Part shown: in pieces, positions 8,847-17,523 of the stretch
Numbering within the stretch: position 1 is the stretch's first letter
How the letters are laid out: each line of letters opens with the position of its first letter
Notes under the pieces: generated by a model
Told to the model about the DNA's origin: nothing
Databases searched by the model: none
Seen by the model: only the letters and a program-made list of their open reading frames with translations
Program-made: the position numbers and the translations under genes
Assembly (NCBI GenBank): GCA_016710115.1
Contig: JADJLN010000019.1
Span: 62,001-126,000, forward strand
Reading direction: 5' to 3'
DNA from: Saprospiraceae bacterium
GTDB taxonomy: Bacteria > Bacteroidota > Bacteroidia > Chitinophagales > Saprospiraceae
DNA length: 64,000 bases

Positions 8847-9428
8847 ATGTTTTCTGAATCTATGGCATTCCGTAATTTGGGAAGTAAACTACTTTCCTTG
8901 AATACAACATCCACCTCTGCCCAGCCCTGTGATCCGTTTGCGGAATATCATGTTCGGCCTCGATTCCAGGTTGAGGTACCCGACGATCTGGAAACAATTA
9001 CGTCGCGCATCCGAACCGGGCTGAAACAGGACGATGCGCCCTGCCAGGGAAAGATCAACAAAGATTTTGTCACTCTGCAATTGCACCCTGAAGAGCAACA
9101 TTTCTGGTCACCGCAGTTGACGTTAAGCATTGAAAAAACGCCGGAAGGCAGCCTGTTGCGAGGGCTGTATGGCCCACGGCCGACGGTATGGACCATGTTT
9201 GTTTTTTTCTATACGGCCATCGGATTTTCCGCCTTGATCATCCTGATTGTCGGTCTGACGAACAGGATGTTCGATGAACCCAGCAATATCCTCTGGTGGA
9301 TCCCGGTACTGCTTCTCGTCTTCGTGTCGCTTTACTGGGTCGCCTGGCAAGGCCAGAAACTGAGCCATGATAAGATGGTCAAATTGCACCGGTTTCTGGA
9401 AGACAGTGTGGGGGTGCGGTGTGTCTGA
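8847..9428 (+). CDS. small membrane protein of unknown function
   Basis: With the ATG at 8847 the protein is about 193 aa. A soluble N-terminal half (about 110 residues, with EYHVRPRFQVEVPDDLE) is followed by two transmembrane helices near residues 118-140 and 150-168 and a short cytosolic tail ending in RCV. An earlier in-frame codon exists but would run back over the divergent dapD start, so the later ATG is chosen; a second candidate is the ATG at 8862. No family is recognised. It converges with the sulfotransferase gene 17 nt downstream. Confidence 0.65.
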   Translation: MFSESMAFRNLGSKLLSLNTTSTSAQPCDPFAEYHVRPRFQVEVPDDLETITSRIRTGLKQDDAPCQGKINKDFVTLQLHPEEQHFWSPQLTLSIEKTPEGSLLRGLYGPRPTVWTMFVFFYTAIGFSALIILIVGLTNRMFDEPSNILWWIPVLLLVFVSLYWVAWQGQKLSHDKMVKLHRFLEDSVGVRCV

Positions 9429-9445
9429 TTGAACCAGCACTCAAC

Positions 9446-10141
9446 TCATCTAAAAGGATTGCTTGTCTTCCGCAACTTCATCGCCCGTTCATACAACTGA
9501 ACATCTGCTTCATTCCAGGCTCGGATCTGCTCTTTGAGATCTTCTGAGACGGGAGGGAATTTCGACTGATAGGCCCGGTTGGTGTTTTCCGACCGGCTTT
9601 GGACAGCCGGCCAGCCCATGTTCACCCGGAGTCGAATCAAGTCTTCTTCAAAATATTCCTGGATGCCGAAAAAGAACAGGTCTTGCAGTTCAATCCCCTG
9701 AAGGAACTTGGACATCCTGTTTCGATTTTCTTCATATTGGGCATACACGGCCAACGATTCCTCCCGTCGATGCCATTCGGAATGGTTGGGGTCCTCGTTC
9801 ACGTTTCGATTGAAGAAATAATAATTACTGATTACTCTGCTCACCGGCTCCCGCAACCAGGAAACCAGTTTGACCTTTGTGGGATCATACAGATTCCGAA
9901 TCTCTTCAAAGTGAAAATGGCCGTGTAACACCCGGTGTTCCGGTTGAACAATGCGTTGAAATCGACCAGCATTCGCTCGGGCCTGTTCCCGTTTGACCTC
10001 TATGGAATGGCTTTTGCCATAGATATCCTGCAAAATGGCATAAAACGAGGTTCCTGCTGTTTTGGGGATATGAATGGAAATGAGTTCCAGGTTATTTGGC
10101 CTGGACCTTCCAAAGAATTTTTGGAGCCTTGCGTTGATCAT
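9446..10141 (-). CDS. sulfotransferase, Sulfotransfer_2-like (copy A)
   Basis: The 231-aa protein carries the PAPS 5'-phosphosulfate loop ISIHIPKTAGTSF near residues 21-33 and the 3'-phosphate motif SWLREPVSRVISNY near 85-98. Both are typical of carbohydrate sulfotransferases of the Sulfotransfer_2 family. It probably sulfates a sugar residue of a surface polysaccharide in the cytosol. There is no signal peptide or membrane segment. It closely resembles the genes at 12696 and 13351, indicating local duplication. It is separated from the main minus-strand operon by two plus-strand genes, and its 5' end faces the divergent glycosyltransferase gene. Confidence 0.88.
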   Translation of the reverse strand: MINARLQKFFGRSRPNNLELISIHIPKTAGTSFYAILQDIYGKSHSIEVKREQARANAGRFQRIVQPEHRVLHGHFHFEEIRNLYDPTKVKLVSWLREPVSRVISNYYFFNRNVNEDPNHSEWHRREESLAVYAQYEENRNRMSKFLQGIELQDLFFFGIQEYFEEDLIRLRVNMGWPAVQSRSENTNRAYQSKFPPVSEDLKEQIRAWNEADVQLYERAMKLRKTSNPFR

Positions 10142-10188
10142 AAGGTTACTTTCGTCCTGGATTGCTCCAGACTAACGGCCACTATGGT

Positions 10189-11124
10189 ATGCAATTTAAT
10201 ATAATCTATACGCCTTATACGGTCAGGCCTCTGAACTTGTTCCTGGTCAGCCTGATCCACCACACCTCAGTCCGTCTTCAGCTGGTTTCCAATGCCTGCC
10301 CACGAGATGAGGTCGACCTGTTGCACGGACTCGCTTCACTGGCCCCCGAACGGGTAGAGGTCCTCATTCACCCCTCATCAACAATGTTGCCACATCCTGT
10401 CCTGCTCAATGAATTGCAGGAAATAGAAGTGGGGCCCTATTTTGCCTTTATGGACTCGGATATCCTGGCTTGTGGGGATATTCAACCCATCTTGACCACT
10501 TTTTTACAGGATTATTCTGCAGTTTTCTCGGGGTCACCCATCTGGGCTGACAGGCCAGTTCTAGCCAGGGACCAGCCAAAGGCGGGTGGTCGGTTTATGA
10601 TCACAGAAGACGGTTTCTGCCTGGGAGGTACCTATTTTGCGATCTACAACAATGAACATGTCAACCGCATCAGGAAGGCATTCGGAATGTCGTTCAATCA
10701 TTCCGATTGGGACGATATTCCGTCTGATATCCAACAGATCATCCGACAAATGGATCTTGTCAAAGAACGGTATGACAATGCTAAAGTGATGAATATCCTA
10801 CTCCAGCACGAAGGTCATTCCTGTACCTACACCGAAGATCTGCCGATTGTCCACTACGGTGGGTTGTCGAGATACCTGACTGTATTGAGTCGGCAGGAAG
10901 CGGCCATGGCCTATCACAAAGAACATCGTGGAGGACAGCAGAAAATGCGTGAACAGGCCGAATACCTGGCTCAGGCTCTGCTGGATATTCATGATGACAA
11001 ACCGATACCACCACCCGGACACAGGATGAGCTCAACCCTTTCATCCACCATACGCGAATCACTGGAGGAGTGTTTTTCTCTCCGCCAGGAATATCGCACC
11101 GTCCTGCAACAGATTGGATTATGA
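10189..11124 (+). CDS. GT-A-type glycosyltransferase-like protein
   Basis: The 311-aa protein has a GT-A-like organisation. The N-terminal strand MQFNIIYTPYTVRPLNLF is followed by the metal-binding FAFMDSDILACGD (DxD at residues 89-91), and VHYGG lies near residue 220, where family members often carry a second metal ligand. It is therefore predicted to add a sugar from a nucleotide sugar during glycan assembly. The ATG at 10189 is chosen over a TTG nine codons earlier. The stop overlaps the next start by 4 nt (ATGA), so it is translationally coupled to a sulfotransferase. The exact donor and family number cannot be assigned. Confidence 0.7.
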   Translation: MQFNIIYTPYTVRPLNLFLVSLIHHTSVRLQLVSNACPRDEVDLLHGLASLAPERVEVLIHPSSTMLPHPVLLNELQEIEVGPYFAFMDSDILACGDIQPILTTFLQDYSAVFSGSPIWADRPVLARDQPKAGGRFMITEDGFCLGGTYFAIYNNEHVNRIRKAFGMSFNHSDWDDIPSDIQQIIRQMDLVKERYDNAKVMNILLQHEGHSCTYTEDLPIVHYGGLSRYLTVLSRQEAAMAYHKEHRGGQQKMREQAEYLAQALLDIHDDKPIPPPGHRMSSTLSSTIRESLEECFSLRQEYRTVLQQIGL

Positions 11125-11846
11125 ACGCTCCATCAGAAAAAATGATCTTGATCCTGGGTATGCACCGAAGTGGCACATCCAGCCTGGCCGGGATGCTCAG
11201 ACATTACGGACTGCATCTGGGTGAAGAGATCAGCACCACGAACAAACACAATCGCAAAGGCAATCAGGAACACTTTCCGGCACGAAAAATCAATAACACC
11301 CTGATGAGATTGCATGGAGGAAGCTGGTATGATCCCCGGATCGTTACCGAGGTTCCCGCTGAATTTGCAACCGAGATCCGGGATTTGAAAGACCAGTTCA
11401 GATCAGAAGCCCTCATCTACGGCATCAAGGACCCGCGGATGATGTTCTGTCTGAAGGCCTGGGGTGATGCACACACTGTGTTTGTTGGGACCATTCGCCA
11501 CCCTGCCCTCGTGTGGAAATCATTGGAAACCAGGAATGCCCTGCTTCCCGACAAAGTGGTAGCCGACTGGGATGATGTCTGGTTGCGTTATAACGAACAG
11601 CTCCTGGCGCTTTACAGAGAATCTCCTTTCCCTATTGTCAATTTTGACTGGCCGGCACAGCGTTACCAGCAAGCGGTCAAGGCGATTGCTCACAGCCCAG
11701 GACTTTCCGGAGATGATGCCTTTTTTGACCCTGCCCTGCGCCATCAGGAGTCTCCTGATCTGCCCATGCCAGACCGTTGCATCGAACTGTATCAAGAACT
11801 CAGTGAAATTGCGGAACAGGAGGAGGAAAAACGCCGGCCCTATTGA
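11121..11846 (+). CDS. sulfotransferase family protein (copy B)
   Basis: The 241-aa protein has MILILGMHRSGTSSLAGML at residues 8-26 (5'-phosphosulfate loop), GIKDPRMMF near residue 101 and TIRHPALVWKSLETRN near 125 (3'-phosphate motif). This matches the bacterial P-loop sulfotransferase group that often acts in capsule and O-antigen loci. The start at 11121 overlaps the glycosyltransferase stop by 4 nt. Its 3' end overlaps the convergent gene at 11840 by 7 nt. It belongs to a different subgroup from copies A, D and E, which implies a different acceptor. Confidence 0.85.
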   Translation: MNAPSEKMILILGMHRSGTSSLAGMLRHYGLHLGEEISTTNKHNRKGNQEHFPARKINNTLMRLHGGSWYDPRIVTEVPAEFATEIRDLKDQFRSEALIYGIKDPRMMFCLKAWGDAHTVFVGTIRHPALVWKSLETRNALLPDKVVADWDDVWLRYNEQLLALYRESPFPIVNFDWPAQRYQQAVKAIAHSPGLSGDDAFFDPALRHQESPDLPMPDRCIELYQELSEIAEQEEEKRRPY

Positions 11847-12691
11847 TCGAAGCGATAGCCCTGCAAACATTCGAAACGGCTGGCTCGCGTCAACACATCT
11901 TCTTTCAATGCCTCTGGCCAATAAGTGTCCTGTCGGCTTTGATGGGCCTGGGGGTTCACCAATGTCAGGCAAGCGGTCAAATATGCATCCGGACAGGATG
12001 TACCTAAAAACGAACACAGTGCTTTCAATTCCCTTTCCGGTTGATCCAGAAAGGTTTCGAACTGAATCTCATGGACTGCAAAATGACCATCCCGTTTAAT
12101 AGTCTCAACCATGTCGATATTGCGAAAATAAACGTCCGCTACTTCCTGCAGTTTTTCAGGGGTCGCTTCCAGTTGACGCTGTGCGCCCTTTCGCGCTTTG
12201 GTGGTAATATTATCGAATGGATTACGGACGATATGAATAATTCGGATCGGCACCTTTACTTTCCGTTCCAGACGCATTAAAAGAGAGGGATCCTGATGCA
12301 AGAGCACACAGGAATGATGCGCTTTTTTATCGCCAATGACCTTCAACTTGTCAAACCGACCCTGCCACCCCGTAGGCACGCGATAGGAATACGTCTGCCA
12401 CTGCGCATCATGACTGGCAAACCAGCGTGATTTGTTGAATATTCGGCCATACAACCCCAGCTTGCCGATTGGTGTATTCACCATTCGCAAAATATCCAGT
12501 TCGTGGGAGATCACCATTTCGGGATGGGCGTCCAAAAGCGAAGCGATCAGCGTCGTACCACTGCGTGAATTTCCAAGAAACAGCGCAAATACAGGGGCAT
12601 CGGAAAATGCAGATTCATACTTTCGTCCAAACCGAATGGGGAGGATCCAATTCTGTTTTAGAGACCAGGAAAATTGCTTGTTGATATTCAT
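11840..12691 (-). CDS. sulfotransferase family protein (copy C)
   Basis: The 283-aa protein contains FALFLGNSRSGTTLIASLLD near residue 35-54 (PAPS loop) and IIHIVRNPFDNITTKARKG near 152-170 (3'-phosphate site). This is the Sulfotransfer_1/3 pattern. It is the last gene of the minus-strand operon that starts with the ABC exporter. Only 4 nt separate it from the upstream sulfotransferase. Its 3' end overlaps the convergent plus-strand gene. No export signal is seen, so it acts in the cytosol, presumably before polysaccharide export. Confidence 0.86.
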   Translation of the reverse strand: MNINKQFSWSLKQNWILPIRFGRKYESAFSDAPVFALFLGNSRSGTTLIASLLDAHPEMVISHELDILRMVNTPIGKLGLYGRIFNKSRWFASHDAQWQTYSYRVPTGWQGRFDKLKVIGDKKAHHSCVLLHQDPSLLMRLERKVKVPIRIIHIVRNPFDNITTKARKGAQRQLEATPEKLQEVADVYFRNIDMVETIKRDGHFAVHEIQFETFLDQPERELKALCSFLGTSCPDAYLTACLTLVNPQAHQSRQDTYWPEALKEDVLTRASRFECLQGYRFDQ

Positions 12692-12695
12692 TTTC

Positions 12696-13348
12696 CTACC
12701 TGCTGTTTATCGAACTCTGCAATAATTTTGCTTCTTCGAACAAATGAATATCCTCCTGATTCAGCTGAATTATTTCATCTCGTAGATCTTGAGATACTGT
12801 CCTTGGCATCTTTTTAAATGTCGGATTCACATTGATATGAACATGCGGACAATGACTCCAATTCAACTTTCTGGATAACCCCAAAAGGTCCTGATCATAT
12901 GTCTCCAGAAATCCCAGAAAATAGAGCGTATCCAGGGATAATCCGTTTAAAAAATAGGAAATCCTGTTTTGGTTTTTAGGTATCCGGATATATTCCTCTA
13001 TGGTCATTTCCTGAACTTGTTCATCATCCGACCCTGAAGAATTTCGGTCAAGATTGACTCTCCAGTAATAATTCGAAATCACTCGCTCAACCGGGTCCCT
13101 CAACCAGGTAATTAACTTCGGCGAATCTGCCTCTACAATGCGCTTTACATATCGATAGGGTAAATGGCCACTTAACACTTTTGTTGCCGGCGGAAACAGC
13201 TTTCGCAGATCGAGTTCATCAGGTGATTTTCCCCGAAAGGTATCCTGATTCAATCTGAATGAAGTCTGTTCCCCATATACTTCAGATAAAATCGACGACA
13301 TCGATTTTCCTCCTGTTTATGAATATGAATAAATAGAATATCCAACAT
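12696..13348 (-). CDS. sulfotransferase, Sulfotransfer_2-like (copy D), frameshift in PAPS loop
   Basis: The intact frame from 13301 carries LITWLRDPVERVISNYYW, nearly the same as in copies A and E, but lacks the N-terminal phosphosulfate loop. That loop is present upstream in another frame: ATG at 13348 reads MLDILFIHIHK, and adding one A to the AAA run (complement of 13316-13318) continues as TGGKSMSSILSEVYGE. The repaired protein is 217 aa. The ATG at 13348 lies 2 nt after the stop of copy E, as expected for a coupled operon gene. The single-base loss may be a sequencing error or a true null mutation. Confidence 0.75.
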
Positions 13349-13350
13349 GA

Positions 13351-14079
13351 TTAACCTTTAGAGGATAAACGAAGGTCTCTCAGAGACAGTGCATTCTTGA
13401 ACAACAGAATCTCCTCTGTGAAAAGAATTTCCAATTGTCTTCTTTCCTTCTCATCCAGAGAGACTGATTTCGAAGCGGTCTGATTGACATGGATAGCTTT
13501 CCGGCTTGTCCATTCCAACAGGTCTGCCAAATCGGTCAAATCACTTTGAAAATTTTCGGTGATACCGACAAAAGTAAATTCATCCAGGTTTCTTCCTTCC
13601 AGATAGTATTGATACTTGTGAGCATTTTTTGGCAAAGCTGCAAACTCCACTATTGAACGCCGTAATCGATGAATCAAACGCAAGGCCAACGGACGGTCGT
13701 GCATCTCCTTTTTCAATAATTCATATAAATAATTGTAATTTGATATGATCCTCTCAACAGGGTCTCTCAACCATGTTACAATTTTCACATCCTGATGCAG
13801 ATCAAATAGTTCAGAAATATCACGATAGGTAAAATGGCCATGAACTGCACGAATATTCGATGAGAGCTTGCCACTTTGGTGTAGTTCTTTCAAAAATGCG
13901 GGATCTGTATCATTACGCGCAAGAAGAGTTGACTGGCCATCCGGGTTACGAATTATTTCAAAGTCCAGCCTCAACAGGGCGCCAGGGTAGTTTATCTCCA
14001 ACACGTGCTGAAATGAAGTGCCCGCCGTCTTGGGAATGTGGATGGAAATCAACTCGAGTGAATGACGTAACCTGTTCAT
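13351..14079 (-). CDS. sulfotransferase, Sulfotransfer_2-like (copy E)
   Basis: The 242-aa protein has LELISIHIPKTAGTSFQHVL near residues 8-27 and IVTWLRDPVERIISNYNYL near 100-118, the two PAPS-binding motifs. It also shows the helical C-terminus ending in ...ILLFKNALSLRD that is shared with copies A and D. It overlaps the upstream fused sulfotransferase gene by 4 nt (ATGA). It is a paralogue of A and D, and its acceptor is probably a sugar of the polysaccharide exported by the linked ABC transporter. Confidence 0.88.
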   Translation of the reverse strand: MNRLRHSLELISIHIPKTAGTSFQHVLEINYPGALLRLDFEIIRNPDGQSTLLARNDTDPAFLKELHQSGKLSSNIRAVHGHFTYRDISELFDLHQDVKIVTWLRDPVERIISNYNYLYELLKKEMHDRPLALRLIHRLRRSIVEFAALPKNAHKYQYYLEGRNLDEFTFVGITENFQSDLTDLADLLEWTSRKAIHVNQTASKSVSLDEKERRQLEILFTEEILLFKNALSLRDLRLSSKG

Positions 14080-15523
14080 TTGTGCATTTCCCGGTTTTCA
14101 AAATAGAATTGGTATAACTCCATATCCTTCTTATTGAAGATATTCACCAGATTGTGAAACCATTCTGAAGAATAAATCGGATCCAATTCCTTTTCTGGAA
14201 ATTCACCAGATATATTGGTTGACCCAGTCAACTCCATTCCCAATGACTGAACCTGGGTGCGATAATGATCAAGGTCGCCAATAAAATCAAGATAGGTACT
14301 AAATGGTGAAACAACCCTGTGCATGCGGTTTCGATGATCGTACACCTGAATAAAGGACTGTAACCATTCCTTGATCTGTTCACCCGAATTCAAGGCTTGA
14401 TACACAAATGACTGTTTCATTGCATCCGAACACGCCAATGCTAGTGATTTAACAGGGTGACGAAGCCAGGTCACCCATTTGGGATTGCCCACGATGCAAA
14501 CATGTTTAAGAAAATCAGGTCTGGAAAGTGGTGAAAATACGACTCTGAAATGGTCTATTCCCGATTGTGTACTTCCTGTCCCATCTCTCCAGTAAAATTC
14601 ACCGTTCTCCTTTGCGCATAGAATGCCAATTGATTGCAAAGAATAGGTACGGGAAAGGTCCGATAAAAAAATATTCTCCGCATCCACTCCGGTATCCATA
14701 ACCACAATTTCAGGTTGTATGGTCCATTTTTTAGGCAAATTTATTGCACGAAATTCGTCTTGAAATGTCAATGCTTTAATCCCAGAAATCAAGTTAGACA
14801 ATTTGAAATGACGTATCTGTTTTGAATTTTTCAGAAGTATACCTGCATCCGGAAGAGGCATGCGTTCACCTGATCTTTTATAGCCCAAAAGTTCCATGAC
14901 ATGCCCATTTTTTTTCCAGAATAGCTCTTCCAGATGCTCGGGCATTTCGTCCTTCCATCCGTTTGATTTCCCCTTTCTGAAAAACAAGTCATTCTCCCCC
15001 TTTGAGGTCCGTATTTAGGCGTTCCAAATTTTTGCGAGCTGAATGTTGGGAGATTATTCCGATCTGGCTTCGGCAAGTCAATAAACGTCCGAAGTCGCTC
15101 CAGCTGGCCCACAGGGTCGAGAATGAGATCTTCAAAGCGAATCACCACCTGTGCCTTTTGGATCCACTCATAAACATTCACTCCCCAGCCTCCGAAATAG
15201 CTCCCCTTTTCTGCATGTGTAGCTTCTTCCAGATTTTGCAGAAAATCTGATCCTGGAGCGACAATATTTGTTCGATGATGTGCTATTGAAACAAGAGAGT
15301 CCCTCCCATCACGAACCAGACAAATCACTGGACAATTACTTTGGTCCAGAGGTATCTGGCCAGGCCTCAAATGGGTTTTAACGACGGCATATTCCTCATA
15401 AGTCGATGTAAACTTCAGCGACTCCTCATTTACTTCAGTCGATTCCAAGCCATACACCTGGTACAACACATTTCGCGCAAATGTATTTCCCGATCTTGGA
15501 AAGGATGCCAACCAGATCAACAT
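14076..15523 (-). CDS. two-domain sulfotransferase fusion (one-base frameshift near 14965)
   Basis: The N-terminal domain has LIWLASFPRSGNTFARNVLY at residues 2-21 and ICLVRDGRDSLVSIAHH, which is a Sulfotransfer_1-type enzyme. Near its C-terminus (FGTPKYG...) the frame breaks in CAAAGGGGG; one extra base restores the typical FFRKGKSNGWKDEMPEHLE. The protein then continues for about 240 residues with a second, diverged Sulfotransfer_2-like domain: WVTWLRHPVKSLALACSDAM matches the 3'-phosphate site, but the expected HIPKTAG loop is replaced by VVMDTGVDAENIF. The repaired length is 482 aa. The start ATG at 15523 is 13 nt after the ABC ATPase stop. The second domain may be inactive or regulatory. 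Confidence 0.75.
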
Positions 15524-15536
15524 ATCTATACGATCA

Positions 15537-16366
15537 TTATAACTCGTAAAATTTGACGCGATCCAACATGTGTTGTCTGGATTTTTCATCCAAACGACCC
15601 AGGCAATTATTCATATAATAATCGACCGACTCTGGAATGTCCGAAGATTCAAAAATCTTCTTGCCTTTCTCCAGTATAGCAACACGATTTGCCAATCGTA
15701 ACACCTTATGAATATGATTGGAAACAAAAATGACAGCTTTACGTGGTTGCTTCACAAATTCCTGCAAATGATCAAAGCATTTGGCTTTAAACAGAGAGTC
15801 ACCGACGGCCAGAGCTTCATCGATGATAAAAATATTCGGGTCAGTAGCAATAGCAACGGTATAGGCCAAACGAGCCTTCATCCCCGATGAGTAGTTCCCC
15901 AAGGGCATATCCAGAAAATCGCCCAGGTCGGAGAATTCGACAATAAAGTCCATTTTCTCCTCGATCTGTTTTTTTGTCATGCCATACATGGCACTTTTAA
16001 TATGAATATTCTCGCGTCCGGTAAACAGAGGATGCATACCAGAACGCAATGCAAAATAGGCGTAACCCGAATATTCGGTGCGAACGTCATATCCCCTCTC
16101 TGTACCGGATAAATTCCCGAGATCAACCGCATTAATGTCGTTTTTCCACTTCCGTTTGCTCCGATCACTGCCAGGATATCGCCTGCATAGAGTTCGAGAT
16201 CAATCCCGCTCAATGACCAGAATTCCTTTTTCCTCAAGGTCATATAATCGGACTCCATGCCCACGGCCTGTTCGAACATATCCCGTGTCCCGTGCATCAG
16301 ATTATATCGGATGTCCTTGCAGAATTTCTTGTGCAAATCGCGGATCGTGAGGAGGGTTTCGGGCAT
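15537..16366 (-). CDS. polysaccharide ABC exporter ATP-binding protein (Wzt/TagH-like; one-base frameshift near 16070)
   Basis: Walker A is IGANGSGKTTLMRLISG, the signature motif is GNYSSGMKARLAYTVA and Walker B is PNIFIIDEALAVGD. The N-terminal insertion and the SGMHPLFTGRENI segment are typical of ATPases that export O-antigen, capsule or teichoic acid. The N-terminal part (frame open from 16366) and C-terminal part (open to 15537) join if one base is added near 16068-16078, giving 276 aa. No C-terminal carbohydrate-binding domain is present, unlike long Wzt proteins. It lies 54 nt downstream of the permease gene. Confidence 0.85.
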
Positions 16367-16420
16367 CGGGAATTCTATTTTGGCGAACTTCGGAGAAGAA
16401 TGAAAAATTTGTGTGTTGAT

Positions 16421-17287
16421 TTAATTGTTGATCAATCGTTCCAGGACCCTGGGTTTGGTATAGAGATAGAACCGGATCATCAACGGACAGAGTATAAGAA
16501 CAATTCCGGTCCACACCAGAAAGCTCCCCGGTTCATAGATCTGTCCCTTTGCCAGGATATCCCGTGGAAGGCCGATCAGATAGGTGAGCGGGTTATAGTC
16601 AATAATATAGGTCAACCAACCGATCTCAATCTTGGGTGCATACACGATCGGAGTGAGGTACATCAGTACTTTCATGCCTTCGTCAACGACATTACACAGA
16701 TCCACAGCGACGACACGGAGCAGTGCAACAAACAAGCCGATGGTCAATCCGAATAACAGAACCGGGATCAGTGTGAGGGGGAAGAGGAGACTCAACCAGG
16801 TAAATTTGATCCCGAAAAGGAAGAGGACTGCAATATTGATGACAAGGGGAATGGAGAATGTGATGATGTTTTCCAGCAGTCTGCCAACAATGAGGGTTTC
16901 ATAGGGAAACTTGTTCATGACCAGCAAGGATCCACTATCGACGATGATCTGGCTGCTGGATTTGTAGATGTTGATAAACAGGCTCCAGATGGTTGTCCCG
17001 ATCAGGACAAAGACCGGGTAGGGCATGCCGGTTTCTCCCGGATCAACGATCCCTGCACCATGGAGAAAGATCCAGATGATCACCGTGAGCAAAGGGAAAA
17101 TAAACAACCACAAAGCACCGATCAGGGACTTCTTGAACGGCGCAAGCAGATAAATCCGCAATAATTGCTGGATGAAAAAACGGTATTGACTCAGGTTTTT
17201 TGCCACATGACCCCATCCCTGGAAGACGTTGCCATAATCGTAATTCACATTCCCGATCTTCCCGCTTGAACTACCCATGTATCGCAT
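16421..17287 (-). CDS. polysaccharide ABC exporter permease (Wzm/TagG-like, ABC-2 family)
   Basis: The 288-aa protein has a cytosolic N-terminus, six predicted membrane helices and the ABC-2 hallmark region ending in YNPLTYLIGLPRDIL before the last helix. Together with the ATPase encoded immediately downstream it should form the exporter for a lipid-linked polysaccharide across the inner membrane. It is the first gene of the minus-strand operon running to 11840. A 236-bp divergent spacer (17288-17523) separates it from the acyltransferase gene, so this spacer probably holds promoters for both. Confidence 0.88.
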   Translation of the reverse strand: MRYMGSSSGKIGNVNYDYGNVFQGWGHVAKNLSQYRFFIQQLLRIYLLAPFKKSLIGALWLFIFPLLTVIIWIFLHGAGIVDPGETGMPYPVFVLIGTTIWSLFINIYKSSSQIIVDSGSLLVMNKFPYETLIVGRLLENIITFSIPLVINIAVLFLFGIKFTWLSLLFPLTLIPVLLFGLTIGLFVALLRVVAVDLCNVVDEGMKVLMYLTPIVYAPKIEIGWLTYIIDYNPLTYLIGLPRDILAKGQIYEPGSFLVWTGIVLILCPLMIRFYLYTKPRVLERLINN

Positions 17288-17523
17288 TCAATTTACTCAT
17301 AATCAGCAAAGTACAAAATTTAATCAAGATCATGTTCCAGTTGGCTTCACAACCGATTCACAGTCCTGACTCCATAGATTTTTAACCGGAGCCCGGACAG
17401 ACGAATTCAACAACTGTGTACGGAAATGGTTAGCCCGGGTTGCATCTAAGAGGGCCAAAATCCTTGCCGAATTCGGAGAAAGATCGCAACATTTCGATCT
17501 TTCCATCGTATTTGTTGATCTAT

